Assembly: GCA_900766735.1 (NCBI GenBank) | Contig: CAAFWO010000030.1 | Coordinates: 1 to 62,100, forward strand | DNA from: Clostridia bacterium | Lineage (GTDB): Bacteria > Bacillota > Clostridia > CAKSNL01 > HGM11501 | Reading direction: 5' to 3' | DNA: 62,100 bases | In this document: in pieces, positions 25,984-33,493 of the stretch | How the letters are laid out: each line of letters begins with the position of its first letter | Position numbering within the stretch: the stretch's first letter is position 1 | Notes under the pieces: model-generated | Databases searched by the model: none | The model's input: only the letters and a program-made list of their open reading frames with translations | Told to the model about the DNA's origin: nothing | Made by a program: the position numbers and the translations under genes

Positions 25984-28070
25984 TATTGATTATTGCCGAA
26001 AAACCGTCTCTTGCAAGAAACATCGCGTCCGCTATCGGGAAAATGCAAAAGGGTGCGGGATTTTTGCACGGCGGCGGATATATCGTCACATGGGCGTTCG
26101 GACACCTCTTTTCGCTGGAGGACATCGAATATTATAACCCGTCGGATAAAAAGCACTGGTCTATGGATAACATTCCGTGCTTTCCGGAGAAGTTTGAATT
26201 TACATTAAAACACGACAGAGCGGGCAAGGTCGACCCGGGCGTTAAAGCGCAGTTTGAGACCATTAAGGCCTTGGCTTCGCGCTCCGATGTGGACACAATC
26301 GTGAACGCCGGAGACTCCGACCGCGAGGGCGAGATCATCGTAAGGACCTGTATCGACAAAACTAAGGTGACGGGAAAGAGCCTAAAACGGCTCTGGCTTC
26401 CCGATCAGACGGCGGAGACGATCAGGGAGGGGCTTTCCTCGCTTTTAGACGACTCGGATTACGACGCACTTGCCAACGAGGGCTATGCAAGAACATATAT
26501 CGACTGGCTCTACGGAGTTAATTTAACGCGCTATGCGTCGCTTAAAACGGGGACGCTGTTAAGGGTCGGGCGTGTCATCGTCCCGATCGTCAAGGCGGTG
26601 TATGACCGCGATATGGCGATCCGCAATTTCAAAAGTGAAAAGTATTATGCGCCGATGAGCAAAGAGGAGACGAACGGAGAGACGGTCGAGCTTCTGAGCA
26701 AGAAAAAGTTCAGCCGCGACGAGCTTTCTGCGGCGACGAAATATTGCGAAAAGCTTAATAATGAGACAGCGGTGGTGACAGAGAAGAAGACAAAAAAGGA
26801 AACGCTTTCCGCCGGAAAGCTCTACTCGCTCACAAAACTGCAGAATATGCTCGGCAAGAAATATAAAATGCCGATGGACGAGAGCTTGAAGATCGTTCAG
26901 GGATTATATGAAAAAGGCTATGTGACCTATCCCAGAACGAACTCCGAATACCTGGCTACGGCCGAAAAAGGCAAGGTGAAAAACATTATCGCGGCGTTTT
27001 CAAAGATCGGCTATCCGCTGGTCTTTAAGGACAAAAAGACGATATTTGACGACTCAAAGATCGAGTCGCACTCCGCACTCACGCCGACGCATAAGATTCC
27101 GGATAAGAAGTCGCTTTCGGAGGCGGAATACAAGGTTTACAGCGCGATAATGCGTCGTTTCGCAGCGGTATTCTGCGCCGAGGAGTGCAAGGTCGAAAAG
27201 ACGGAGATAACCGTCGCTGTCGGCGATGTGGAGAGCTTTTCGCTAAAAGGTGTCGTGATGCTTGAAAAGGGCTGGACGAAGTATGACGACTATAACAAAA
27301 AGGACAAGGTCTTGCCTCAGCTAAAAAAGGGCGATACGGTAAACACGCTCTTTTCGCTCACGGAGAAGGAGACCTCGCCGCCGAAGCACTACACGATAGA
27401 GACCTTGAACAACTACCTTAAAAATCCGTTCAAGGATGACATATCAAAGGCTGATGAGGACGATGCGGAGGAATACCGCGCGATGTTTGAGGGGCTTGAA
27501 CTCGGAACGGAGGCGACGCGCACCGGCATCATCGAGAACGCTAAAAAGAGCGGATATATCGCGCTTAAGAAGGACGTTTACACGATCCTCCCGGGCGGAG
27601 AATTTCTGATCGAAGCGCTTTTGAAAATGAATATCAGCATGGATAAATACAAGACGGGCGAGCTTGGCCGCGCGCTTAAAAAAGTATACCGCGGAGAGAT
27701 CAAAGTCTCCGACAGTGTGGAGCTTGCAAAGTGTGAGATAAGCGAGGTATTTAAGAAAAATACAGCGGCGCCCGAGCGCGACACGGACACGGGCTTTCTC
27801 GGAGACGTGGCCGGTAAATGCCCCATTTGCGGAAAAGATGTGGTGAGAAACCGCTTCGGCTATGGTTGTAAGGGCTATAAGGAAGGGTGCAAATTCAAAA
27901 TTGGCGGCACTATATGCGGACGGGACATTTCGATCGCAAACGTGAGAAAACTGCTCGAAACGGGGAAGACCTATAAAATTGAGGGCTTCGTTTCCAAAAA
28001 GAGCGGGAAAGAGTTTTCCGCGTTCTTAAAGCTCGACGAAAACAAGAACGTCGTTTTTGACTTTAATTAA
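25980..28070 (+). CDS. topB: DNA topoisomerase III
   Basis: A 696-residue type IA topoisomerase that relaxes negative supercoils and unlinks DNA. TOPRIM elements IIAEKPSLARNIA (4-16) and NAGDSDREGEII (109-120) are intact, and the active-site tyrosine is Y317 in YVTYPRTNSEYL. One zinc finger-like motif near 608 (CPICG...CKGYKEGC) is followed by a C-terminal domain. It is the last gene of the envelope operon, with a four-base overlap. This suggests shared transcription rather than shared function. Confidence 0.95.
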   Translation: MILIIAEKPSLARNIASAIGKMQKGAGFLHGGGYIVTWAFGHLFSLEDIEYYNPSDKKHWSMDNIPCFPEKFEFTLKHDRAGKVDPGVKAQFETIKALASRSDVDTIVNAGDSDREGEIIVRTCIDKTKVTGKSLKRLWLPDQTAETIREGLSSLLDDSDYDALANEGYARTYIDWLYGVNLTRYASLKTGTLLRVGRVIVPIVKAVYDRDMAIRNFKSEKYYAPMSKEETNGETVELLSKKKFSRDELSAATKYCEKLNNETAVVTEKKTKKETLSAGKLYSLTKLQNMLGKKYKMPMDESLKIVQGLYEKGYVTYPRTNSEYLATAEKGKVKNIIAAFSKIGYPLVFKDKKTIFDDSKIESHSALTPTHKIPDKKSLSEAEYKVYSAIMRRFAAVFCAEECKVEKTEITVAVGDVESFSLKGVVMLEKGWTKYDDYNKKDKVLPQLKKGDTVNTLFSLTEKETSPPKHYTIETLNNYLKNPFKDDISKADEDDAEEYRAMFEGLELGTEATRTGIIENAKKSGYIALKKDVYTILPGGEFLIEALLKMNISMDKYKTGELGRALKKVYRGEIKVSDSVELAKCEISEVFKKNTAAPERDTDTGFLGDVAGKCPICGKDVVRNRFGYGCKGYKEGCKFKIGGTICGRDISIANVRKLLETGKTYKIEGFVSKKSGKEFSAFLKLDENKNVVFDFN

Positions 28071-28099
28071 AAAGCTCACAGCTTAGGCTGTGAGCTTTT
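28070..28099. terminator. Bidirectional terminator between topB and acyltransferase
   Basis: AAAAGCTCACAGC, TTAG loop, GCTGTGAGCTTTT: a perfect 13-bp stem. The stop of the leftward gene lies in its loop. Confidence 0.93.
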
Positions 28100-29142
28100 T
28101 TGTTATAAATAAAAATCCATCCTTTGCCTTTTCAATCAGAAACGAAATCCCGAAGGAGAGAACCGTGACAGAAAAATATCTTAAAATGTTATAAAGCGCC
28201 GGACTGTTCCAAACAAATCCGTACGTAAACCTGTCAAAAAGGGCGAGTATAAAAGGGTGAATAAGATAGACACGGTAGGAAACCCTGTTAAGCTGTACAA
28301 AAAAGCCGCTGTTGAAGAACATAAGCTTTGAAAGCATGACGGAAATGATGAAAAAAAAACAAAATCGCCGGGAAGGTATAGGCGAAAAACAGCTCTCCGA
28401 ACCCGGGAACGAATTCCGAAAATCGCATCACACGGTAGTTTTCGGGGCAGATGATCGCGCCGAAAAGCAAAAAGCAGATGAATACGGCATATTTTGTTTT
28501 GCAAACGGAGCTTTTGAATTTGTCGTAATTCATTCCGGCATAAGCGCCGAGCGTCCAGTATCCGAGGTAGGTCAGAAAAGTTCTGTCGGCAAAGGTAAAG
28601 TCAATATTAAAAAGAAATTTCAGCGCATGGGGAACCGAAAACTGAAACGCAAGCGAAAACGCAACGGATACGGCCGTGAGCGACTCGGCACTCCCTTTTT
28701 CATAGAGCTTTTTAAAAAGCGGGAACAAAAAATAGAACTGCATTATCAATATGACGAAATAAAAATGCGCGTGCATATTTCCGGAAAAAATGCTTTTTAT
28801 AAGATATAAACTATCGAACGGCCGTTTTTCGACCGAGAGCTTATAGATGTAATATATCGGAACATACAAAAGATAGGGCAAAAACACGGTTTTGACCCTT
28901 CGCCAAATGAATTTGCCGTATGAAGCGGAGCTTTTATTCATATAAAGCTTTACCGCGCTTAAAAAGATGAAGCCCTGAACAGCAAAAGAGGAAAGCCTGA
29001 AAAGCGCCGTGAACACCGGGTATGAACGGGCGGACGCGACCGTTTGCCATATGGCAGAGCCCATAGAGTGTATGAGTATCACCAAAAGACACAAAATTAT
29101 GTTTAATACGTTAAGCTCCGTCTTTTTTTCTTTAGCTCCCAT
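28083..29142 (-). pseudogene. Frameshifted membrane acyltransferase (acyltransferase 3 family)
   Basis: A ten-span acyltransferase of the OatA/NodX type that would O-acetylate cell-surface sugars. It starts at 29142 (AAAGGAGG upstream) with LNVLNIILCLLVILIHSMG carrying the family His, then FRLSSFAVQGFIFLSAVKLY and FIWRRVKTVFLPYL. After about 260 residues the frame breaks in a run of nine T (A-run 28351-28359 on the plus strand). With one T fewer the protein continues as SVMLSKLMFFNSG...VSYRVYLIHPFIL to the stop at 28083. The slip site suggests phase variation, decay or a read error. Confidence 0.85.
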
Positions 29143-29192
29143 ATTTCCCCTCCTTTGCTGATATTTTACCATATAATGAGGGGTTAGTCAAC

Positions 29193-29219
29193 AAAAAACA
29201 CGGCTAAGCCGTGTTTTTT
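29193..29219. terminator. Terminator after the membrane protein gene
   Basis: AAAAAACACGGC, TAA loop, GCCGTGTTTTTT; symmetrical, between two leftward genes and overlapping the stop of the gene at 29219. Confidence 0.9.
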
Positions 29220-29755
29220 CACTTCTTGGTTGAAGCCGAAGCGTTCTTCTTTTTCTTTTTGATAAGCACAATGTCGTTCATTCCGAGCCAGTATGAAACG
29301 GTGAATACGGCGGACTCTAAAAATGCGAAAATGAAAAACTGCAAAATGTTGATTCCGACACTTTCCGATATTCCGCGCGGGCCGATGTAGGGTGCAAAAT
29401 AAATCCCGCCGAAGATATTTCCGAGCGCGGACGGGTCAAAAGCTCCGAGAGAGCCTATTATATATGACAGAAGTAAAAGAATTGTCGGAATCTGCCAGAT
29501 TAAAAGCCGAAGAAAGGCGCTTTTCATCGATGCGGTGTTCCGGCCGGATTCGTGGCTTGCCGCATCATAGACCTCATAATAAATCAGCATTGTGTAGGGT
29601 ATGGCGGTTATAACCGAGTAGTATATGCCGATGTTGATATCGGGAATGATGAGATTTAAGAACACCGAAAGCGTTACGGAGAACACCCATGTAACAACGA
29701 TGAATAAAACTCTGTCGCCGAAAAGCTTAAGAGGAAGCCTTAATTTGTCCTTCAT
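29219..29755 (-). CDS. Small integral membrane protein of unknown function
   Basis: About 178 residues with four or five hydrophobic spans (VLFIVVTWVFSVTLSVFL; YSVITAIPYTMLIYYEV; LRLLIWQIPTILLLLSYI; ILQFFIFAFLESAVFTVSYW) and a lysine-rich cytoplasmic tail. The start is set at 29755 because the upstream part of the open frame lacks membrane character and runs through a terminator. The ribosome site (AGGTGG, 7 bases) is modest. I do not recognise the family. It is preceded by a terminator and seems to be a single gene. Confidence 0.65.
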   Translation of the reverse strand: MKDKLRLPLKLFGDRVLFIVVTWVFSVTLSVFLNLIIPDINIGIYYSVITAIPYTMLIYYEVYDAASHESGRNTASMKSAFLRLLIWQIPTILLLLSYIIGSLGAFDPSALGNIFGGIYFAPYIGPRGISESVGINILQFFIFAFLESAVFTVSYWLGMNDIVLIKKKKKNASASTKK

Positions 29756-29818
29756 GCAAAATCCACCTTTTTGATAGTATGTAATAAGTATAGCACACAG
29801 GATAAAAAAATGCAAGAA

Positions 29819-29840
29819 AAAAGAGCCCGGAGGCTCTTTT
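29819..29840 (-). terminator. Terminator after the GDPD gene
   Basis: AAAAGAGCC, CGGA loop, GGCTCTTTT; on the minus strand a run of T follows. It ends leftward transcription from 30700. The 140 bases between it and the GDPD stop show no gene. Confidence 0.8.
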
Positions 29841-29983
29841 GCCGATTGCGGCAGAAAATGGCTGTAAATCATTAAGCGGCGCTTGTCGGTTTTAAGATAC
29901 TTTTGGGCAGTCATTAAAATATTATTCCAGGAGGATCTGCCGTCTTAATTATTTTAATCCCAACTGTTAACAGAAGGCCGCTT

Positions 29984-30700
29984 TTATTCCAAAATATTGG
30001 TTGTTATATAGTCGACTCCGTATGCGGCAAGCCTTTCACCGATGTCTTTGTCATTAACTGTCCAGCAGTTGACCTCAAGACCGTTTGAGTGCAGCGTTTC
30101 AACAATATATCGTGTGAGCGCTTGGTGTTCTATATCAAGGCCGAAGCGATTCGATATCAGCTCTTCCAAAAGTCTTTCGTCGCACGAGCCTGCTAAAAAC
30201 TGGACGGCTTGGTTTTGAGAAAAATTTCTGACAAAAGACAGGTTCTCCCAATCAAAAGATATAAATATCGTTTTTTCAAGATGCCTTAATTCGTTTATTA
30301 TGCCGACAATTTGTTTGACGTCATCTTTATCAAAGTGGTTTTTCAGTTCCAAAACGGCGGTTTTGTCATATCTTGCACATATTGCTATGTAGTCCTCAAG
30401 CAACGGTATTTTAAGTTCGGGATGAGGGAGACGGTCCGTTCCGAAAAGCGTTATGTCTTTCAAAGCGGCATAATCAGAGCTTTCAATAATCATATCAGTT
30501 CCCGAGGTTCTGAGGGTGTTGTCATCGTGAATAATAACAAACCTTCCGTCGCGAGTTTTATGAACATCGCTTTCTATTCCGAAATAGCTTCGGTTTCCGG
30601 CAGCTATAAATGCAGCTGCGGTGTTCTCGGGCTCAATGCCGCTCAGTCCCCTGTGGGCAATCATTTTCGGGGAAGCTTTTTTGATGCTTATTGTATTCAA
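29984..30700 (-). CDS. Glycerophosphodiester phosphodiesterase
   Basis: A 238-residue cytoplasmic GDPD enzyme that splits glycerophosphodiesters into glycerol-3-phosphate and an alcohol. The catalytic set is present: AHRGLSGIEPENT (His-Arg and Glu, 15-27), GIESDVHKTRDG with the metal Glu/Asp (about 37-48), VIIHDD (His about 57) and LELKN near 118; it ends in CWTVND and DYITTNILE. There is no signal peptide. It may recycle lipid or teichoic acid breakdown products. It is flanked by non-coding DNA and not in an obvious operon. Confidence 0.92.
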   Translation of the reverse strand: MNTISIKKASPKMIAHRGLSGIEPENTAAAFIAAGNRSYFGIESDVHKTRDGRFVIIHDDNTLRTSGTDMIIESSDYAALKDITLFGTDRLPHPELKIPLLEDYIAICARYDKTAVLELKNHFDKDDVKQIVGIINELRHLEKTIFISFDWENLSFVRNFSQNQAVQFLAGSCDERLLEELISNRFGLDIEHQALTRYIVETLHSNGLEVNCWTVNDKDIGERLAAYGVDYITTNILE

Positions 30701-31042
30701 TTTTGAAAAACTACTTTTTGAAACAATATTTCCGATATAAGAAATGCCTTTTGTTTTACATTCGACGTCGTCTTGATTTTATTCGGATTAACATACGATT
30801 TGGGGCGAAATCCATAGAAGTTCTGCCCCGGCAAACTATTTTTGCCTGTTATAACAACAGGATCGTCAGCATGTACGTTTTTTGAAATTCAAGCTTGCTG
30901 GCGAAAGCAGAGGTCTCGATTTACTCACTGTAACGCCGATCCATTGTAATAAGCTTACCGTCTTTAGGCCATTAAGGTTTCATCGGCTTGTGAATTTCCT
31001 TTTTCGGCTTACGGCTTTTCGCCGAAGGCTATTTTGCTCTTT
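30701..31042. other. Intergenic region without a supportable gene
   Basis: The 340 bases between GDPD and kdgK hold no convincing coding sequence. An imperfect inverted repeat, GAAATTCAAGC (30884-30894) with GCTTGTGAATTTC (30986-30998), encloses about 90 bases and could be a structured RNA or the trace of a small mobile insert. Short minus-strand reading fragments are present but match no family I know. A weak hairpin near 31000-31035 may end the kdgK transcript. Confidence 0.4.
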
Positions 31043-32071
31043 TTATCTCTGAACTCGGCCGGAACCGTCGCCACCCATAAGAGACTCGACCTCTTTAACG
31101 CTGACGCGGTTAAAGTCGCCTGAGATGGTGTGCTTTAAGCAGCTTGCCGCAACCGCGAACTCAAGAGCTTTCTTATCGTCGCCGTAATTTAAAAGACCGT
31201 AGATAAGACCCGCGCCGAAGCTGTCGCCGCCGCCGACTCTGTCGACGATATTCTTGATCTCATACTTCTTGGAAACGTAGAACTCCTTGCCGTCCGAGAT
31301 GCAGGCAGACCAGTCGTTGTGGCTTGCGCTCTTGCTCTCGCGAAGGGTGATCGCGATCTTCGAGGCGTTGGGATATGCCGAAAGAACGTTTTTGGCAAGC
31401 TCCTCATACTTCTTGGTGTCAAGAACTCCGCTTGTGACCTCCGCGTTGTTCTCGATGCCGAGGGACTTCTGGCAGTCCTCCTCGTTGGCGATAAGAACAT
31501 CGACATAGCGTGCGATCTCGCTCATGACATCGCGGGCCTCTTTGCCGTATTTCCAGAGGTTCTTTCTGTAGTTTAAGTCGCACGAAACGGTGAGCCCCAT
31601 TTCCTTGGCCTCCTTGACGGCCGCGATCGAAAGGTCCGCCGCGCTCTGTGAAAGAGCGGGGGTGATGCCTGTGATGTGGAACCAGTCCGCACCGTTGAAG
31701 ATCTTCTTAAAATCAAACATTTCGGGCGTCGCAAGTGAAATTGCGGAATACGCTCTGTCATAGATTACCTTTGAGGGGCGCTGATTCGTGCCGGACTCAA
31801 GGTAGTAAATGCCGAGTCTGCCGTCGGTATATGCGATGTCGGACACATCGACCCCGAAACCGCGAAGCTCGCGGACAAGCGCGTCCACAATGTCGTTTTT
31901 CGGGAGAGCGGTGACGAATTTCGTGTCCATTCCGTAGTTGGCAAGCGATACGGCAACGTTTGCCTCGCCTCCTCCGAAGGTCGCCTCAAGAGCCGGAGTC
32001 TGCATGAATCTTTCAAATGCCGGTGATTTTAAGCGAAGCATAATTTCGCCGAGTGTTACAACTTTTTTCAT
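31043..32071 (-). CDS. kdgK: 2-keto-3-deoxygluconate kinase (PfkB family)
   Basis: A 342-residue ribokinase-like sugar kinase that phosphorylates KDG to KDPG in uronate (pectin, glucuronate) breakdown. FGGGEANVAVSLANYGM (32-48) is the substrate loop and VDRVGGGDSFGAGLIYG near 290 holds the catalytic Asp and anion hole. The adjacent upstream gene, eda, cleaves the product, so the pair converts KDG to pyruvate and glyceraldehyde-3-phosphate. The two are 22 bases apart and share one promoter. The specificity is supported by this pairing. Confidence 0.9.
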   Translation of the reverse strand: MKKVVTLGEIMLRLKSPAFERFMQTPALEATFGGGEANVAVSLANYGMDTKFVTALPKNDIVDALVRELRGFGVDVSDIAYTDGRLGIYYLESGTNQRPSKVIYDRAYSAISLATPEMFDFKKIFNGADWFHITGITPALSQSAADLSIAAVKEAKEMGLTVSCDLNYRKNLWKYGKEARDVMSEIARYVDVLIANEEDCQKSLGIENNAEVTSGVLDTKKYEELAKNVLSAYPNASKIAITLRESKSASHNDWSACISDGKEFYVSKKYEIKNIVDRVGGGDSFGAGLIYGLLNYGDDKKALEFAVAASCLKHTISGDFNRVSVKEVESLMGGDGSGRVQR

Positions 32072-32093
32072 TATAATATATTCCTCTCTTTAA

Positions 32094-33050
32094 TTATCTT
32101 TCGATAAGGTGGACTCCGAAGCCGCCGATCTCGTCCTTAAGGTATATGAACTTAAGCGAGCCGTCGTCAGCGTACTTTGCGCTTTCGGTATCGAACGAAA
32201 AGCCCTGCTTTCCGAGGTGGTAGCATGCCCTGTCGACCGAGTTTGTCAATATGGCGATGTGACCGTTTTTGCCTCTGCCGCATGAGGGCTTCATAACCTC
32301 GATAGCGTCGCCCGCGAAAATGCTCTTTGATGTGACTCTCTCCGCGTTTCCGAAAAGGAGAGAGAAGCTTTTTGCGATGCTCTCCGCCTCGGGGTCACTT
32401 TCTGCGTTTATGCCGATGTGGCCGATCTCAAGGCCGAGCATAACGTTTACCGACTTTCTTGTAAGCTCGGTGATCTTGTCCCACTCGGAGTTATTGATAT
32501 AGTCCTCCTTGACCATGAAGCTTCCGCCGCAGGCTAAGATCTTTTTGTTTGTTATGTATGAAGTTAAGTTGTCTAAGCTGATTCCGCCGGTCGGGATGAA
32601 TTTAAGGCCGGAATAGGGAGCGGAGAGCGCCTTGATTTTTGCGATTCCGCCGCTCTGCTCGGCCGGGAAGAATTTGACCGCCTTAAGTCCCAACTCAAGT
32701 GCCGCCTCGATCTCCGAAGGCGATGTGCATCCGGGTGTGGGAGTGATGCCGTTTTCAAGGCACCAGGAAACGACCTTGGGGTTAAATCCGGGGCTGACAA
32801 TGAACTTTGCGCCCGCGTCCTTCGCGCGCTTTGCCTGCTCAACGGTCAATACCGTGCCGGCGCCGACGAGCATTTCGGGAAATGCCTCGCTCACGCGCCT
32901 GATCGATTCCTCGGCCGCGTCGGTTCTGAAAGTGATCTCCGCAATCGGAAGGCCGCCGTCAATAAGTGCCTTTGCAAGCGGAACCGCCTTTTCGGCGTCG
33001 TTGATCTTGATGACCGGAACGATACCAATTTCGGATATTTTCTTTAACAT
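32094..33050 (-). CDS. eda: KDPG/KHG aldolase with C-terminal VOC-like domain
   Basis: A 318-residue protein. Residues 1-205 are a standard KDPG aldolase: ITFRTDAAEESIRRV, VGAGTVLTVEQAKRA (with the acid/base Glu region), and the Schiff-base lysine in AVKFFPAEQSGG near 132, then FIPTGGI. Residues about 208-318 are an added domain resembling the glyoxalase/VOC fold (LEIGHIGINAES, GHIAILTNSVDRACYHL, GGFGVHLIE). Normal Eda stops near residue 210. The extra domain may bind a metal or a sugar acid, or be structural; its role is unknown. It is first in the eda-kdgK operon, under the palindromic operator at 33091. Confidence 0.9.
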   Translation of the reverse strand: MLKKISEIGIVPVIKINDAEKAVPLAKALIDGGLPIAEITFRTDAAEESIRRVSEAFPEMLVGAGTVLTVEQAKRAKDAGAKFIVSPGFNPKVVSWCLENGITPTPGCTSPSEIEAALELGLKAVKFFPAEQSGGIAKIKALSAPYSGLKFIPTGGISLDNLTSYITNKKILACGGSFMVKEDYINNSEWDKITELTRKSVNVMLGLEIGHIGINAESDPEAESIAKSFSLLFGNAERVTSKSIFAGDAIEVMKPSCGRGKNGHIAILTNSVDRACYHLGKQGFSFDTESAKYADDGSLKFIYLKDEIGGFGVHLIER

Positions 33051-33085
33051 AAAAACACCTCTTAATAAAAATTTTACATAATACT

Positions 33086-33115
33086 ATTATAAAGCAATGC
33101 GCATTGCTTTGTCAA
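33086..33115 (-). promoter_or_regulatory. eda-kdgK promoter with a palindromic operator in the spacer
   Basis: On the minus strand TTGACA (33115-33110) and TATAAT (33091-33086) are both perfect, with an 18-base spacer. The spacer is almost entirely the perfect palindrome AAAGCAATGCGCATTGCTTT (33091-33110), which has a central CG as in LacI-family operators. A repressor bound there would block RNA polymerase. The cognate regulator is not in this window. Confidence 0.85.
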
Positions 33116-33345
33116 TCGAAATTTTTGCGCTTTTTTCGGTAATTTCTTTAGTTTTTTGGCATTGAGTATATTTTATATATTTTAATGTATTGAGAAGGCC
33201 AAAGTCAACCACTTTGTTTTTCTTCTTGTCTATTATTTTTTTGTGTGTGATTTTTGCGGCGCTCATATTTTATTATTAAATGTCAAAAAATTAAAGAAAA
33301 TTTTGCATAGTTGACAAAAAATTTAATGAAACGGGAGAAAGAAAA

Positions 33346-33434
33346 TGATAAAATGAAATAAAGTCAGTGTACATCCGAGAGTTGAAATCCGCACGGCAGT
33401 GAGTTATATTGTATGAGCAACCGGCGGTTTCAAC
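33346..33434 (+). promoter_or_regulatory. Extended -10 promoter and structured leader of the surface protein gene
   Basis: TGATAAAAT (33346-33354) forms an extended -10 box without a good -35. Downstream, GTTGAAATCCGC (33381-33392) pairs with GCGGTTTCAAC (33424-33434), one base bulged, closing a 31-base apical region. The ribosome site AAGGAAGG follows about 45 bases later. The long untranslated leader may protect the mRNA or regulate translation. The rest of 33116-33345 is AT-rich and shows no gene. Confidence 0.5.
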
Positions 33435-33493
33435 GTGACATTTTATTTAAAACTGATAAAAATAATTAAAAAGGGAAAGGAAGGAATTTTGCA

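Noticed and set aside
28312..28809. Plus-strand frame opposite the acyltransferase
   Set aside because: Lysine-rich translation arising from the complement of membrane-span codons; no start signal.
33311..33316. TTGACA at 33311 as the -35 of the surface protein promoter
   Set aside because: No acceptable -10 lies 16-18 bases downstream; the extended -10 at 33346 is a better candidate.
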